This document shows, piece by piece, positions 1-11,149 of a stretch of DNA of 64,000 bases. A program made the translations under genes and the position numbers. The notes under the pieces were generated by a model. That model saw nothing but the letters and a program-made list of their open reading frames with translations, ran no database searches and was not told the DNA's origin. This DNA comes from Seiridium cupressi (Eukaryota; Ascomycota; Sordariomycetes; Amphisphaeriales; Sporocadaceae), in NCBI GenBank assembly GCA_036674765.1, contig JARVKI010000085.1, positions 62,001 through 126,000 on the forward strand, in the 5' to 3' direction. The first letter of the stretch is position 1, and each line of letters starts with the position of its first letter.

Positions 1-1548
1 GGAAATATGCCCGGGACAAGGGAGAGTGGAATTCCGAAGTTCCTATCGCGGCCTGAGGGCAACCGCTGGCGTGGTCCTTCGCACTCGGCGTTGGAAGTAA
101 CACAGCACCAGTACAGTTGGTCAGAGAAGATCAAAATGCGCCGAGACAGAAGTGACTCTTGCATTGTCCATCCTCGCTTGGTACTCGGCTCGTGAATCTC
201 AATCTCGGGGTATAAGATAACACCACGCAGTTTCTCGCCTGTGTCGATTGGCAGCTGAAATGGCTCTAGGTCGGAGTTCTGCGTTGCAGAATTGTCGTGG
301 CCGATGCCTTCAGACGAACCGCCCGCTAATGCGGCGCAGATAGTCACCGTATTTGACCCATAGTAAGAGCCCATTCTTGTTATTTCAAACTCTTTATCTG
401 AGAGATCATCCTGAAGAATGCAAAGAGCATCTATCTAGATCTACCGGAGTCCCATAGAATGTGCGACATACACAGGGTCACGGTTGGTCCTAGGCAGCTC
501 ATTAACGGGCAACCCTTTTTCTAGTTGTGGGCTTGTTGAAGCATTGAGCTGGATTGCGTTACCCTCAGGTCCTCAACAGTATGAGAGCGCAGAGAACCCG
601 GCATTCGCGATTGTGAATTTCTCCTCTTCATTCATTTTGGACACGTTCATCAATCGGATATTGACATTTTTGTCGTAACCTTGGTCAATATCTAGCAGTC
701 TTGTCGGAAGGTCGCTAGTCATGATCTCCGGTGGGAGAATCTGACCCTTTTCGTAATTCCACGACCTCATGCCGAGATTTCTCTGCAGCCAGTCTGCCCG
801 ACACTCTTCGTGCAACGTGCGACACGTTTCGAGACATTCTTGGACGAACAAAATACTTCTTGATGACGTCGTATTGGATTCTGGTGGCCTGTAGGGCAAT
901 AAGGTCGTAGCTGGATCGTCTTTCAGTTTCCTTTGTCAGTCAGCAGTCGGCCCGTCACCGCCGTCGTCTATCACTTTTCTACTCTCCATGTCTTATGACT
1001 ACTCTCAAGTCTGCCCAGTTTCCGCCGCCCTCCAGGCGAATGCTTTTAAGGCCATCTCGTTCAGTAACATTGATGATAGGTTTGCAGCCAAATAACTCGG
1101 TTTGGATCGCGACTCTCATCTCCAGCATAAATTCGACTTTCTGTGTGTCGCCCAATTGAAGCCTTACGAGTTCCCTGCTAAGAAGTTACGAGAACCAAGA
1201 ATATAGAGCGCAACCGTCTCGAGCGGCTACGATAGCTTCGCCCAAGTTTCCATTGAGCTTGAAAGTAACTTTTGCGGCATCCAAGTGAAGGTCGCCCCTG
1301 GCCACGGCCCCGAGAGCTCGAGCAACCTGTCTGCCATCAATAACAGTACTTTCGTAATACGTACAGGTGTATGGGCTGTCTAAGTTGGACTTCCAATCTT
1401 TAGAAGTGCCTGTCTTTAACCCATTCACCGCCCCATTGGTGATACATTGGGCCAGACCCGTAGCCCCGTCATGAGCTTCAATCCCGTTCTCCAATGCAGA
1501 CTCAGTAAACCCGGGGACCGACATATATAGGCAGTCCTCTGCGCTCAC
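1..1548 (-). pseudogene. HET-domain (heterokaryon incompatibility) pseudogene, 3' end cut by window edge
   Basis: HET proteins trigger cell death after fusion of incompatible hyphae. On the minus strand the core reads LPTRLLDI, then FSALSYC followed by a TGA (573-575) where the family has Trp (ALSYCWG), then VAHSMGLR, then TAG codons at 441-443 and 435-437 (the second where WID is expected), then DALCILQDD, GSYYGSNTVTICAA and RGWTMQESLLSRRIL near the window start. The order and spacing of these blocks are diagnostic of the HET domain. Upstream, 1548-1186 is an open frame ending in TAA (1186-1188). The same frame continues for about 60 more codons and contains a DGCALYSWF stretch like the Cys-containing preamble of many HET proteins. 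The two halves lie in different frames with stops between (about 936-1000), so an intron or indel separates them. At least four stops make this a non-functional relic. Its 3' end lies outside the window. Confidence 0.8.
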
Positions 1549-4500
1549 TGATGCAGGGCCTGTTGATTCCGAATCCTTGATGTTCAGTGTGTCAGCTTGC
1601 GACAGCTGATGTGGACACCTATAAGATTTCTGCAGTCAAGGGTTGCAGAAGCAATAAGAGGGGTCCTATTGTGTGACAACTAAAACCTACCGAACCACCT
1701 ACAATTCGGTAACGTTGCTATATAAAAACGATCAAGTAATTATCCTTTTCCTTCGGCCCGTGTTCGGCCCGAGCTATCTTTTATAACCCTAATTGCGAAA
1801 GCCGATAACCTTAATTATTAGAACCATCGTCGAGATCCCGTTACTCCCGGGTCTAGTCCTAGCAATACCCCTCGGAATCTGAAGATGTTGGTTGGTTAAA
1901 TCAGGACAAACAGGTGCCACCGCCCCGGAGCCCACACGTGATAAGGAAGCAGTCGCATAGGCTCTGCCATTTCTTGATTGTAAGCCCTCCATTCTCAGAT
2001 ATCACCATTGCCAGAAATCATTCTATAGGAAATATTCATTGTATGTTGAATACCCCTAGAGTGAGCGGGAGTAGGCGTAAATGACCTTGACGCCGTAAAA
2101 CGTGAGTCCCGAGGCCTGGATCTTGGGGATCTCTTCCTTGAGGACATTCACAAGCATTTGAATGGTTTCATCACCCGTCGGCACATAGTCGTCGAAACGC
2201 ATTGATACAACAACAATAACACCCTCCCAGCGTTCGGGGTTCCCATTCAAGTTCGAGTCGAAGTTCCGGTCAGAGTCCTGGGTGCCATGGATCAGTCGCA
2301 GCACACTAGACTGGCCCTCCAATAACTCAACCATAGCGTAAAATCAACCTTAAGGGTTTCATGATAGCAGACACCACGGAGTAATGAGGCACGTATGATT
2401 GTCAGCACTCTAACACGATTAACTGTGTTAGACAAGATAATAAAATCAACTAACGGGGACAAGCATTTTAACTGCTATTTGCCTATGGCATTGAGAGGTA
2501 AAACATCGCATCAACGCCTGATGGAGGGTAACACAATTTTACAGCGGTCAGACTCGGCAAAAGACGTGACCGGCACGGATGAGTCAGCAGACACAGTTGA
2601 TTCGCCTTCTAGATATGTTATCTCAGCATGGTCGCCTGTGGTAACATATGGTTCAATGTCGGTTATCACATGATAATCATAGTAAAGGAAGGTCTTGATT
2701 GAGCTTGAGGAAAGGCTCATTAGATTTATTTTGATACTAGAGTTATGCGCTGTTACTCGTTTAGGGTTTATAGTTTGCGCAAGGTCTTCTTGTATAAGGG
2801 CTAGCCTTGACTGGATCATCATTATGATATTTTTGCTGGACCGTTTCCTCACTGTAGATGAAAAAGCCATACTCAATGATCTATAATATGTGTATAATCA
2901 CCCAACCGGATAGATTATCACTAAAAGCGACGTGGATTGTCGCAGTGACTCTAATAAAGTTGGCAGCTGTTTTATGAAGGTATCAGATCTTTCTCTGGGT
3001 CACATTATGATAAGTCTCAGCCTTCAAAGCCCATTGAATACTCGTGGCGCGTAAGCAACACTATTTAAATGACGGTATACTCTTTTCACAGATAAGCTCG
3101 AGATCGACACGAAATGAGGATCTGGTGTGGAGGCAAGGCCATGCACTTGGTCCGGAAGTGTATGAATATCATAGAGGGTTGCCAACTAATTGGTCTAATA
3201 CATATAATATTTGACTCAGGTGATATCTTAGTTCAACAGCCACTCCACTCTATCTTAGTCCACTCGTGGAGGGTCGATTACTATGAATTACTGGCAGATT
3301 TGCAGGATTCAATTCCATATCAAAGCAAGTAAACGTCTGGCTTGAGCTTTGGTTTCAGATGCCTTACCGGCACCGACTTAGCATTCGCCTCCGATAGTCC
3401 ATAGAGTTTCTTCATTTTCACTGGATTATACATATTTAGAACCCCCCGCAAACGGTTGTAAGATGGTGCCGAGTCGCAGCTTCACAAATGGAACAATGGA
3501 CTGGATTGGGCAGCATGATCGACTCTGTCTCAAAGCCATTAAAAGCGACTTGCTCCTAGGATTTCAATGTGTTTTCTTTGAGAAATTTGGCGATTTTGTA
3601 AAGTGAAAGTTACTTGCAATACCCGTCCGTAGTGTTTTCATCCCGATGATAGATCGAAGCTTACGTGAGGTAGGCACTATCAAATTTTGATAGATCTCAA
3701 CGCCCGAAACGAGCAGGAGACTAGTCACAGGGTCACAATCGGAAGTGTTCCCGGTTATCGGTGCATGTGAAAGGCACAACGGAGGCCCCATAATCTACAT
3801 GTAGATATCGTTTCTTCTTATCCAGGTATGGCCCGTGCATGGTCGCCACGTGCGGACGGTGCGCCATTGCTTGAGTTCCCGATTACCTTCCCCCTGATGC
3901 ATTAGTTCCATCGGGCTCTTATCCTGCTGATGGCGGAGGACTTAATTATGGATTTCGAAAAAGGGTGTAGCGGCGATATTCCCAAAACAAAAGTGTGTCT
4001 TTCAAGTTCCAGGGTTTAGTGTTATGTTGTCCGAGGACTCTTCAGCGCGCGCAAGCTCAGTGACTTCCTCAAGCTCAAACTATCCTCTCCGTGGTACACA
4101 CGTGCTTCTTTGGATCCCCCAGGCGCGGGCCAAGGTTTTTCGAATGAAGGTGTCTGGCGTGTAACGATGAACTAAAAGCGGCGCCTTGTAATCGCATGGC
4201 TTTGCCCCGCCGCGCGAACCCGTATTTGAGAGTACAAAAACAAGCTATCATCTGAACTAGAGCGAGCTCGGGTTAGGCCACAGGAGATCCTTACAGGCTG
4301 CATGTCGGTCCCGGCTGAGTCTGCATGGATTCTGACACGTTGACTGGGGCCTGGGGCATCTTTGATCCTGCGCAAGGTTGTCAGCCGGCCCAATAGGCCT
4401 TTGCTTGCGTGGCCCACAGATTGAGCATTCAGTGCCGCAGTGCCGCAACTTCCCAGAGCGGCGGGGGAAGGCTAAATTCAGATTGCATTGATCTTTTCCA

Positions 4501-6249
4501 ATCCACCCCGAGGGGAATGGCTAGCCCAAATGTAGCTATCAGCTCGCACAGGCTATGCCAGGAAAACGAAGGCCCTTGCGAGGCTTTGCGGGGGCACCTA
4601 TTCCACCGTATGTCAACGCGTGAGATGAGCCAGCTGTCTGTGTGTTTATTTAATTTGCGAAGGTTCCCATGCAAGCCCATGAATCTGTGCCGCTTTCCGA
4701 CCCATTGTTTCCCCCTTCCCGTGCGATGTCTGGTGATGGACCCATACCCTCCCTAATTGGATGGGGCAGACTAAGATCCCCTGGAATCCTTTTGGACCGC
4801 AACTGCCTGCCGACAAATTGGAGGACAGGAGCCCGGCGGCTCACTGCTTGCGAAATCCCTGGTCAGCTGTCAGTCAGTCGAACAGTTCTCGATGATCGTG
4901 TCGCGCTTTCTGTCGCCAGGCTGACTCTACCTCTTGACAGAAATGAACGGAAGGAAATCTAACTAGTGATGACAACCAGCTCAGTCCCCACCGCGGCCTA
5001 CTAGACTGCCTCGCAACGCCGCCGCGCGTGCGATAACACCTTGCAGCTTATTAGACCTATAATAGAAAAAGCTTCAGCGCACAGACGACGGGCTTGGTGG
5101 GCTAGATCTGGCGCGACCTCCTGATGCTAGACTAGACGAGGACCATGGCGAGCTCGAACGATACCGCCGACGACATCGACACCAGCGGCGCCGTGGCTGG
5201 CCACAATAGTGTCCTGCTACTGCAGATGTCCTGCTGGCCATCTGCCCTCCCGACTTGACCGCACTGCCAACTCCGGTCGCGCAAAAGCCCCGATGTTCAG
5301 TCGGTTCTTCAATATTCGCAATGGCCGTGCTCGTCTGTATAGGGCCCAACCTACGGTGCTCCCTACAGGCCGAACGATCCCCGACTGAAGACGTATTCCC
5401 TGGCGATATTATGGCCAGATGGGCCGAGTAACGGGCCACTTGCCAGCTATTACTTGGCTAGATGGCACATCGTTGAATGAATTGAATCATCAAATACGCT
5501 CGGTAGTTGAAATTGGGCGGCGTCAAATGCGTCAGGCAAGCCTGCACCACATCATGCGATGGAGAGGAGTACACTTACGCGCATCGCAAAAGACTGTTGG
5601 CCTCGAGACGAAAATGAAAATGGCGTACTAGATACGAGCCCACGCGCCGGAGATGGTCCTATCAGAATGGTTACAAGACCAATTCGCAAGCAAATACTAT
5701 AGAGGTAACAAAAGTGCTTACCAATTCAGCTAGTCAATCAACTGCAGAGGTGGACATTTGGATGCTGAACGTAGCTGTCTGTGTATGCTTCACGAGACTC
5801 GCCCGACAAATGATATTGAACCAGCCTGGTGGCAAGCAAAAATATATGATAATCAAGAAGGCTGGTAGATGTGAGGTTCTTCGGCGCGAAAATAGTCAAA
5901 ATCGCTATGACGACGCTCTCTTGATTGATCCCAAGTTGGAAGCTGCTTCCCAGGCGAGCTGTTACCGACTGGGCGGATCCTCGCCTAGCCCCCCGTCAAC
6001 CATGTGGGTGCTTCATCGTGCATATCTAGGCCTACCCGAATTGCCGGATCACATACTTAAATCCACGTGCGTGGTTCTATTTCGAGAATTGATCGCATGC
6101 AATAGGTACATGTAGTTACTGGATCATGTGATTCTTTTGCTCATTAAACCCCCGCTCGTGACAATGCTATGCGCTTGAACTATTTTAGTCCTCTAACTCT
6201 TCGTTTCATTACATGACAGGAATATAAATGCAATCTCAACTCGACCGTG
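1549..6249. other. Long spacer with no supported gene
   Basis: No open frame here carries a motif I recognise. Two minus-strand frames are the best leftovers. 2334-2056 starts with ATG and gives 92 residues ending GLTFYGVKVIYAYSRSL. 2870-2511 starts with ATG and gives 119 Ser-rich residues. Either could be an exon fragment, but neither has clear splice partners. The stretch 4000-5450 is richer in G+C than its surroundings and holds only overlapping short frames. Confidence 0.4.
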
Positions 6250-7428
6250 CTAATTCTTTCCGACGCCATATACTGGGCTGGCGGCATAAGGAGTGGTCGC
6301 AACCGAGTTTGTTTTCGCCTGTGTTTCGAATCCATCCAATAACGTGAAGATTGTGTTGAGGGGGAAGAAGTTTAGTTGGTCCCTGAAGCTCTCTGGGAAC
6401 ATATCTGCTCCGTTGTCCACCAGCTCTTCAGTCGCCCGGTTCATGCGTAGGATCTGCGCCCAGCTGATAATAGATTTGCCGAGCAGGAAGGTTGGGAATG
6501 TGGCTTTGGATATTTCAGTCATGATCCATCCTCTTTGGAAGAACGGCCGCGCCATGAATGCGCTCATGGACTTGTAAATTGGCCATTGATCCAGGCGTTG
6601 GATCCCGTTTGGGAGAGCCCAGAGATGCATCATATCCGCCATCCATACATATTGTGGCGCGTAGTGTTCGGGGTGCTCCTTCCTGTGCTGCGGGCTGCCG
6701 AACTCTTTTGGCATGGCGGCGTCGATGGTATCAATAGTTTCCACGACCAGATCCGAGGTTTCGTCCTTCAGTCCAAGCCAACCCACCACAGTCTGGGCGC
6801 GGCGGTATGCCTCTTCCATGAGTCTCACCCTATCGCCTGCCTCGAGTGCATCCCGACTGTTGATGCAAAGATTGTCGGTCCAAATTCGCAGGGGCTGCGG
6901 CTTAGTCTGGGTGCTCTTGAAGGGCCTGAATAAATTCCTCAGCCAGTGGCGTGGCTTGAGTGTGCCGTCCTGCTCTCTGCTCTTCTGTGAAGACTTTTCG
7001 GTGTCATTGTCCGTAAGGTCCGACGACGTCACACTCGGAGCCCTGGATGAGTTAACGGCAGTTGACGCGGGCAAGAAGACGGCTCGCACGTGACGGATCG
7101 CCTCTGCGAGATTGGCGGGGATCGGAATTTTGATGTGGTTGACATAAATGTCCTCTGTGACGGACGGGTCACCGACCAGGGCCGACAACCCGACGAAGAC
7201 GGGCTCCTCACTGAGCGGCACGTTGACAATGCGGCATGACACGTTCTCATTCAAGTTCGAGGTCGGCTGAATCTCCAACAAACGAATCTCTGGTGTCCTC
7301 GAGCTCAGACGTTTATAGGGGATTGGCCCGTACGAGACCGCAGAGTTTCTTGCCGCTTCGGGCGGCATGGCTCCTAAGGTCTGCTGTCCCGCACCGCAAA
7401 GTCGAGGGGGGGGGGGGTGAAATGTCAT
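6250..7428 (-). CDS. HET-domain protein, probably truncated at the 3' end
   Basis: The 392-codon frame encodes a heterokaryon-incompatibility domain protein. Visible HET blocks are an N-terminal FVGLSALVGD (in place of the usual YxALSYxWG), LAEAIRHVR, then IWTDNLCINSRD with RVRLMEEAYRRAQTVVGWLG, and finally PFFQRGWIMTE. The family's next block, normally ATDPRDKVYGLLG, appears as ATTPYAASPVYGV and the frame then stops at GKN. No LG follows and no HET homology is visible downstream. Most HET proteins run 550-750 residues, so the C-terminal half is missing. The start at 7428 is an ATG followed by four Pro codons made by a run of 12 G on the plus strand. A second in-frame ATG at residue 21 (7368) would exclude that tract. 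It may be a working minimal HET gene or a truncated relic, and I favour truncation. Confidence 0.78.
   Translation of the reverse strand: MTFHPPPPRLCGAGQQTLGAMPPEAARNSAVSYGPIPYKRLSSRTPEIRLLEIQPTSNLNENVSCRIVNVPLSEEPVFVGLSALVGDPSVTEDIYVNHIKIPIPANLAEAIRHVRAVFLPASTAVNSSRAPSVTSSDLTDNDTEKSSQKSREQDGTLKPRHWLRNLFRPFKSTQTKPQPLRIWTDNLCINSRDALEAGDRVRLMEEAYRRAQTVVGWLGLKDETSDLVVETIDTIDAAMPKEFGSPQHRKEHPEHYAPQYVWMADMMHLWALPNGIQRLDQWPIYKSMSAFMARPFFQRGWIMTEISKATFPTFLLGKSIISWAQILRMNRATEELVDNGADMFPESFRDQLNFFPLNTIFTLLDGFETQAKTNSVATTPYAASPVYGVGKN
7406..7417. repeat. 12-G homopolymer inside the HET reading frame
   Basis: Twelve consecutive G lie at 7406-7417, read as Pro codons on the minus strand, 11 nt downstream of the first ATG. 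Such tracts are prone to length change. A change not divisible by three would uncouple the first ATG from the HET frame but leave the ATG at 7368 usable. Confidence 0.9.
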
Positions 7429-9379
7429 GCAGGATAATGAAGAGACGACCTCAGCAGGAAGGCTTGATTACATAGTGCGGCTGACATCTGGGGTTTCTCC
7501 CCTAATTTCCGCATGGGGTGTGCCGGCACTCTTGTATCCGCAGTGCATCCGTCCAGGTACAAGTGCCCAAGCCAACGGGGCCTGATTCACTATGATATGC
7601 TTTCAACTTTATCCTGGCAGCCGGCGCTGCGCTTATGAACGTAGCACTATGGCTAGTAAGGTTGAGTCGCAAAAACGGGGTCGAGAGTGCTAATCAAATG
7701 CGACTCGTGACGTGTTAGTGGCCTTCTCAGGCTTCCAAGCTACGCGGAATCCAATCAGCAACCCTGGCAAAGCATGTTTTTCTGGGTAGGGGTCTCGGAA
7801 GCCGACTGGGGTTTTGCAGCGACCCAGACTGCGGTTGACTTTGATTACGATGAGCGATATCCCGTGAGTGTTATGAAACACTTGCCCACAATGCGGCCGG
7901 ATCTCGAACTCTACACACGGCGATGCCGACCGTCGCAATACTGTCGCGTTCAACGAACCATGGGCCTCTAGGGAAATCCATGCCCCTCGTCATGCCAGAA
8001 AGTAACAGGGGCGGACCCTCTTATAGGACTCCGAGCAATTGCCGACTGCCAATTGCCAATGCTGCGAACCCGCTAAATGTGTGATGGTGCAGGGGTCGTT
8101 TTTCTTTTTTTCTTCTGTTCTTGTGGTGATCCTTAGCGCTGAGGTAGAGGACAAGATCGTCACCGCTAACGAGAAACAAGTTCAGCTCCGGCGCATCGAA
8201 ACCGGGCACAAACCCGCCGACAGACCAAAGAGGGCGCACCACCTCTGCTCCCACACACAGCAGACAGCAGACAGTTAGCTGCAATTCTTGCTTTTCTAGT
8301 GTACTCACAACGCAGCTGTCAAAAGTCAGTAGTCGTCACAGCGGCATGAATGAAGGATCGCTTCGCGAGCGCCTTGTATCGGCTCATAGGATTCTTTCAT
8401 AATTACCTTCCGTTGAGATAAATATCGGACGTTTCTCCCGTCAGCGGCTTGACTGGGTTCATGCCTGGTGTCTCTTCGAGCCCGACTTCGCTGGCTAGTG
8501 GAGGCTCGGCGGGGAGACCTCCACCCTCCCACCCAAGCGCCCGGTTCTACCCAAGCCATCGGGTTCAATTTTACACTCAATCTTGTGACGAGGAAAGCCT
8601 TGAGTACATATGTAGGGAAGAGTGTTACGCTGTTGGTAATGTTGGTCGGACATTCGCCGAACTAGCTGCTGAGACCAGTCAACAAGATAGACTTTTCGCA
8701 TGTCCGTGGGGTTTCACCGACGCAAGACACAGTTCAGTACCATGAATCATGAGAGATTCAGATTCCGCCGAGACCGACAGAAGACTGCGTCTGTCTAGAA
8801 TATCACAGATTACAGAGCAATCATGTAGGTTAGCTTGGAGGTAAGAGCGCAGAAGGCGATCTCTTGCTAGTGACAGCAGTTTCTCGACTGACAACCCCAA
8901 CGAGTCCGTCCACATCCATTTAGTAACCTTTATGCACCTTCTCTAAAGCATGCTCGGATTTCTGGCATTGATCATATCATAACAGGATACGCGGATACTG
9001 GAATGCAAAAAGTCTGTCGCCGCCAAATTGCTTATTAGTGCAAACTTCGGTATCCGTGCGTTGTTGACACGCCTGGCGGCAAGCCTTGTCAGTGGTCAAC
9101 GCGATCAAAGCGTAACGCCACAAAGCGGTGCTTCGAATGAATTCACCTTGTTTTCCAAGCGAAAAGCTGGTTATCTAGAAACGGAATGGCGCCGTAAGTC
9201 TATTATCCCAAAACTCTACTCCCCCAACTAGTAGTTCGTGGCTCATTATGTGAGATATCAGTGGTTGAAAGTCAAGTACCAACCCCCACTAATTCATACC
9301 CACAGCAGATCATATCATATCAACATATCATATCATGGTATATCATGACTATATGATCATCAGGTGCCCCACGTGTCTC
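7429..9379. other. Spacer without recognisable gene
   Basis: Only short overlapping frames are present. Near 9308-9357 there is a loose run of ATATCAT units, directly 3' of the next gene on the minus strand. Nothing else stands out. Confidence 0.5.
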
Positions 9380-11149
9380 TTAGCTTGCTCTGTCTAACTT
9401 CCCGATTAGGCTTTCGTCGTCCAATAAGCTGCCGAACATTGCGGCCTCCATAAGATAGTTAACCTGCCACGCGTGTTGGCAGGCGTGGGCAAGAATCCAT
9501 TGCTGTTCCAAGATCCAACCGTAGTGGTAGCATTTCGCCAACGTTAACGACAACGATTTGACCATTCGCTCTTCCCGCTCTGGGTTTATAATACCCTCCC
9601 TAGCGTAGCTGAGCGGTTCTTCAACAAGGTCTGTCCATAGCTGGGTGAGGAGGACCTGCTTCTTCTTTTTCTTGCCGGCGGCCTCTGCCACAAACCGTAC
9701 AACGTCAGAGCATGTGTCACTGCCGTCGCAAGGGTTCTTCAGAGGCCTGCTGAAACCGGTTGTGTGATAATGCTCGTCGAAGACTTCGTCAAAGTCACCC
9801 TCTCGCTGATCAATCTTCTCCCCAAGTTTGCGTACCTTGGAGTAGCCAAGGACGATCCGTCTAAGAAAGTGGTGCCGGTCGTTCAAGATGTGCCAGATAT
9901 AGAGCAGCGAGTTCATGTTGATGAGAGGCTCCATCCAACGTTCCGTGAGACAGCGCGCCATCAGAGCGGCATATGCATCGTAAACTCTCCTTAGCACTTC
10001 CTCTGACACCAGGCCGGTGTCGGTAACGTCGGCAGTGTTGAGGAACGAGTTCATGATCTCGCTGTTGTTGATGTCCGAGCCGATATCAACGACGTCGGTA
10101 CCAGGGCTACTAGCCACCATATCCTCGTAGCAGGCGCCTGGGTCAAAGCCTCTGCTCATGGCCTCGGCCGCCATGCCGGCGAGGCTGGCCTCGCAGAAGC
10201 AGACAATGTGTGCAGCATCGCGGTTCAGCTTGGCCGTCTTTCGACCCAATCTCGATATGTTCTTTGCCTCCAAGTCGACCTTGCCGCGGATGTACTCTAG
10301 TCCCAGCTGGGCGACATTTCGCCGTGTGTCACCGTGTGGTGTCCGCCGGGCGGCGGGGTCCTCAGCAGCCTTGACAATGACTGGCTCGAACTCCGGGAAG
10401 ATCTTGTCATAGCCGTGCTCATAGAAGAAACATAAATCATTGCAGTAATTGGAGTAGAGTGTCCGTGCATCGTAGGCTCCGATCAACATGTTAGTCCAAC
10501 CTGTACCGTACAAGACGTTGCCGGTCAGTAGCGGTGCGGGCCAATGCTCTGCCCCCAGCAGCTTTATGACTTCGTCATACGTTCGCCGCAGTCCTTTCCC
10601 TTTACCAGGTAGGACGCGACCCTGCTTGTGTTGATCAAGCTTCCAGGCGAGCAGCTCATCCGACAGACGGAGTTCAACTATGCCCAGGCCTTTGAAGTAT
10701 GGAGGCGTAGCTGTTTTGGCAACGTCATCTTGTTCCACTCCCGTCTCCGTCCCAGAATCATTAGCAACATCGACCAGAGAAAACAGTTGTTGTATAACCT
10801 CCAATCCCTGCCTCTCTAAATTTGCAATGTCCTTCTCAGTACCATCTCCGGCGAGGAAGCGAGCGTCCACATAGCCGCGGTGAATGGGAGGTTTTGAGGA
10901 TCCCCGACGGCGATCTTTGCCCCAGAAGTAGGCAGGAATGCTGTGGCCATCTGGCGTAAGATTTCTGAGGTCTTCGGAAGCATCGCGATGAGGCTGGATG
11001 CGCTTCTGTGTGCAAAAGCTGCTTAGATAGCCGCTTTGAAGCTTACATAGAACGTTCCCCATGACAGGCAATATGGTGTGGTCTGTTTGAGAAGAGTTGA
11101 ATGAAATTTGGCTGAGAAGACCACATGCCTTGGGCGCGGGTGGAATCAT
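9380..11149 (-). CDS. Unrecognised 589-residue protein, intact single exon
   Basis: This is a long uninterrupted frame in a region otherwise full of broken genes. I do not recognise the family with certainty. The central part has a dense, conserved-looking stretch around residues 355-430: DVVDIGSDINNSEIMNSF, then RRVYDAYAALMARCLTERW, LYIWHILNDRHHFLRRIV. A later block reads FDEHYHTTGFSRPL, and the rest looks mostly helical. The acidic/Asn-rich SDINNSE element followed by Arg-rich helices faintly recalls metal-binding NSE motifs of class I terpene cyclases, but no canonical DDxxD is evident, so this is only a hypothesis. The ATG at 11149 gives 29 extra residues. A second ATG at 11062 would start MGNVLC, a good N-myristoylation-type N terminus with an adjacent Cys, so the start is uncertain. 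There are no membrane spans or signal peptide. A KKKKK run occurs near residue 495. Confidence 0.75.
   Translation of the reverse strand: MIPPAPKACGLLSQISFNSSQTDHTILPVMGNVLCKLQSGYLSSFCTQKRIQPHRDASEDLRNLTPDGHSIPAYFWGKDRRRGSSKPPIHRGYVDARFLAGDGTEKDIANLERQGLEVIQQLFSLVDVANDSGTETGVEQDDVAKTATPPYFKGLGIVELRLSDELLAWKLDQHKQGRVLPGKGKGLRRTYDEVIKLLGAEHWPAPLLTGNVLYGTGWTNMLIGAYDARTLYSNYCNDLCFFYEHGYDKIFPEFEPVIVKAAEDPAARRTPHGDTRRNVAQLGLEYIRGKVDLEAKNISRLGRKTAKLNRDAAHIVCFCEASLAGMAAEAMSRGFDPGACYEDMVASSPGTDVVDIGSDINNSEIMNSFLNTADVTDTGLVSEEVLRRVYDAYAALMARCLTERWMEPLINMNSLLYIWHILNDRHHFLRRIVLGYSKVRKLGEKIDQREGDFDEVFDEHYHTTGFSRPLKNPCDGSDTCSDVVRFVAEAAGKKKKKQVLLTQLWTDLVEEPLSYAREGIINPEREERMVKSLSLTLAKCYHYGWILEQQWILAHACQHAWQVNYLMEAAMFGSLLDDESLIGKLDRAS

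Noticed and set aside
2056..2334. 92-codon minus-strand frame ending FYGVKVIYAYSRSL
   Set aside because: The C-terminal words look protein-like, but I could not tie them to a family or find upstream exons.
2511..2870. 119-codon minus-strand frame, Ser/Thr-rich
   Set aside because: It has an ATG start, but no motif, splice partner or clear codon bias. It could be chance in a sparse region.
4172..5439. Cluster of overlapping frames in a GC-richer stretch
   Set aside because: Frames overlap on both strands, many lack ATG starts and are Arg/Ser-rich, as expected from GC-biased non-coding sequence.
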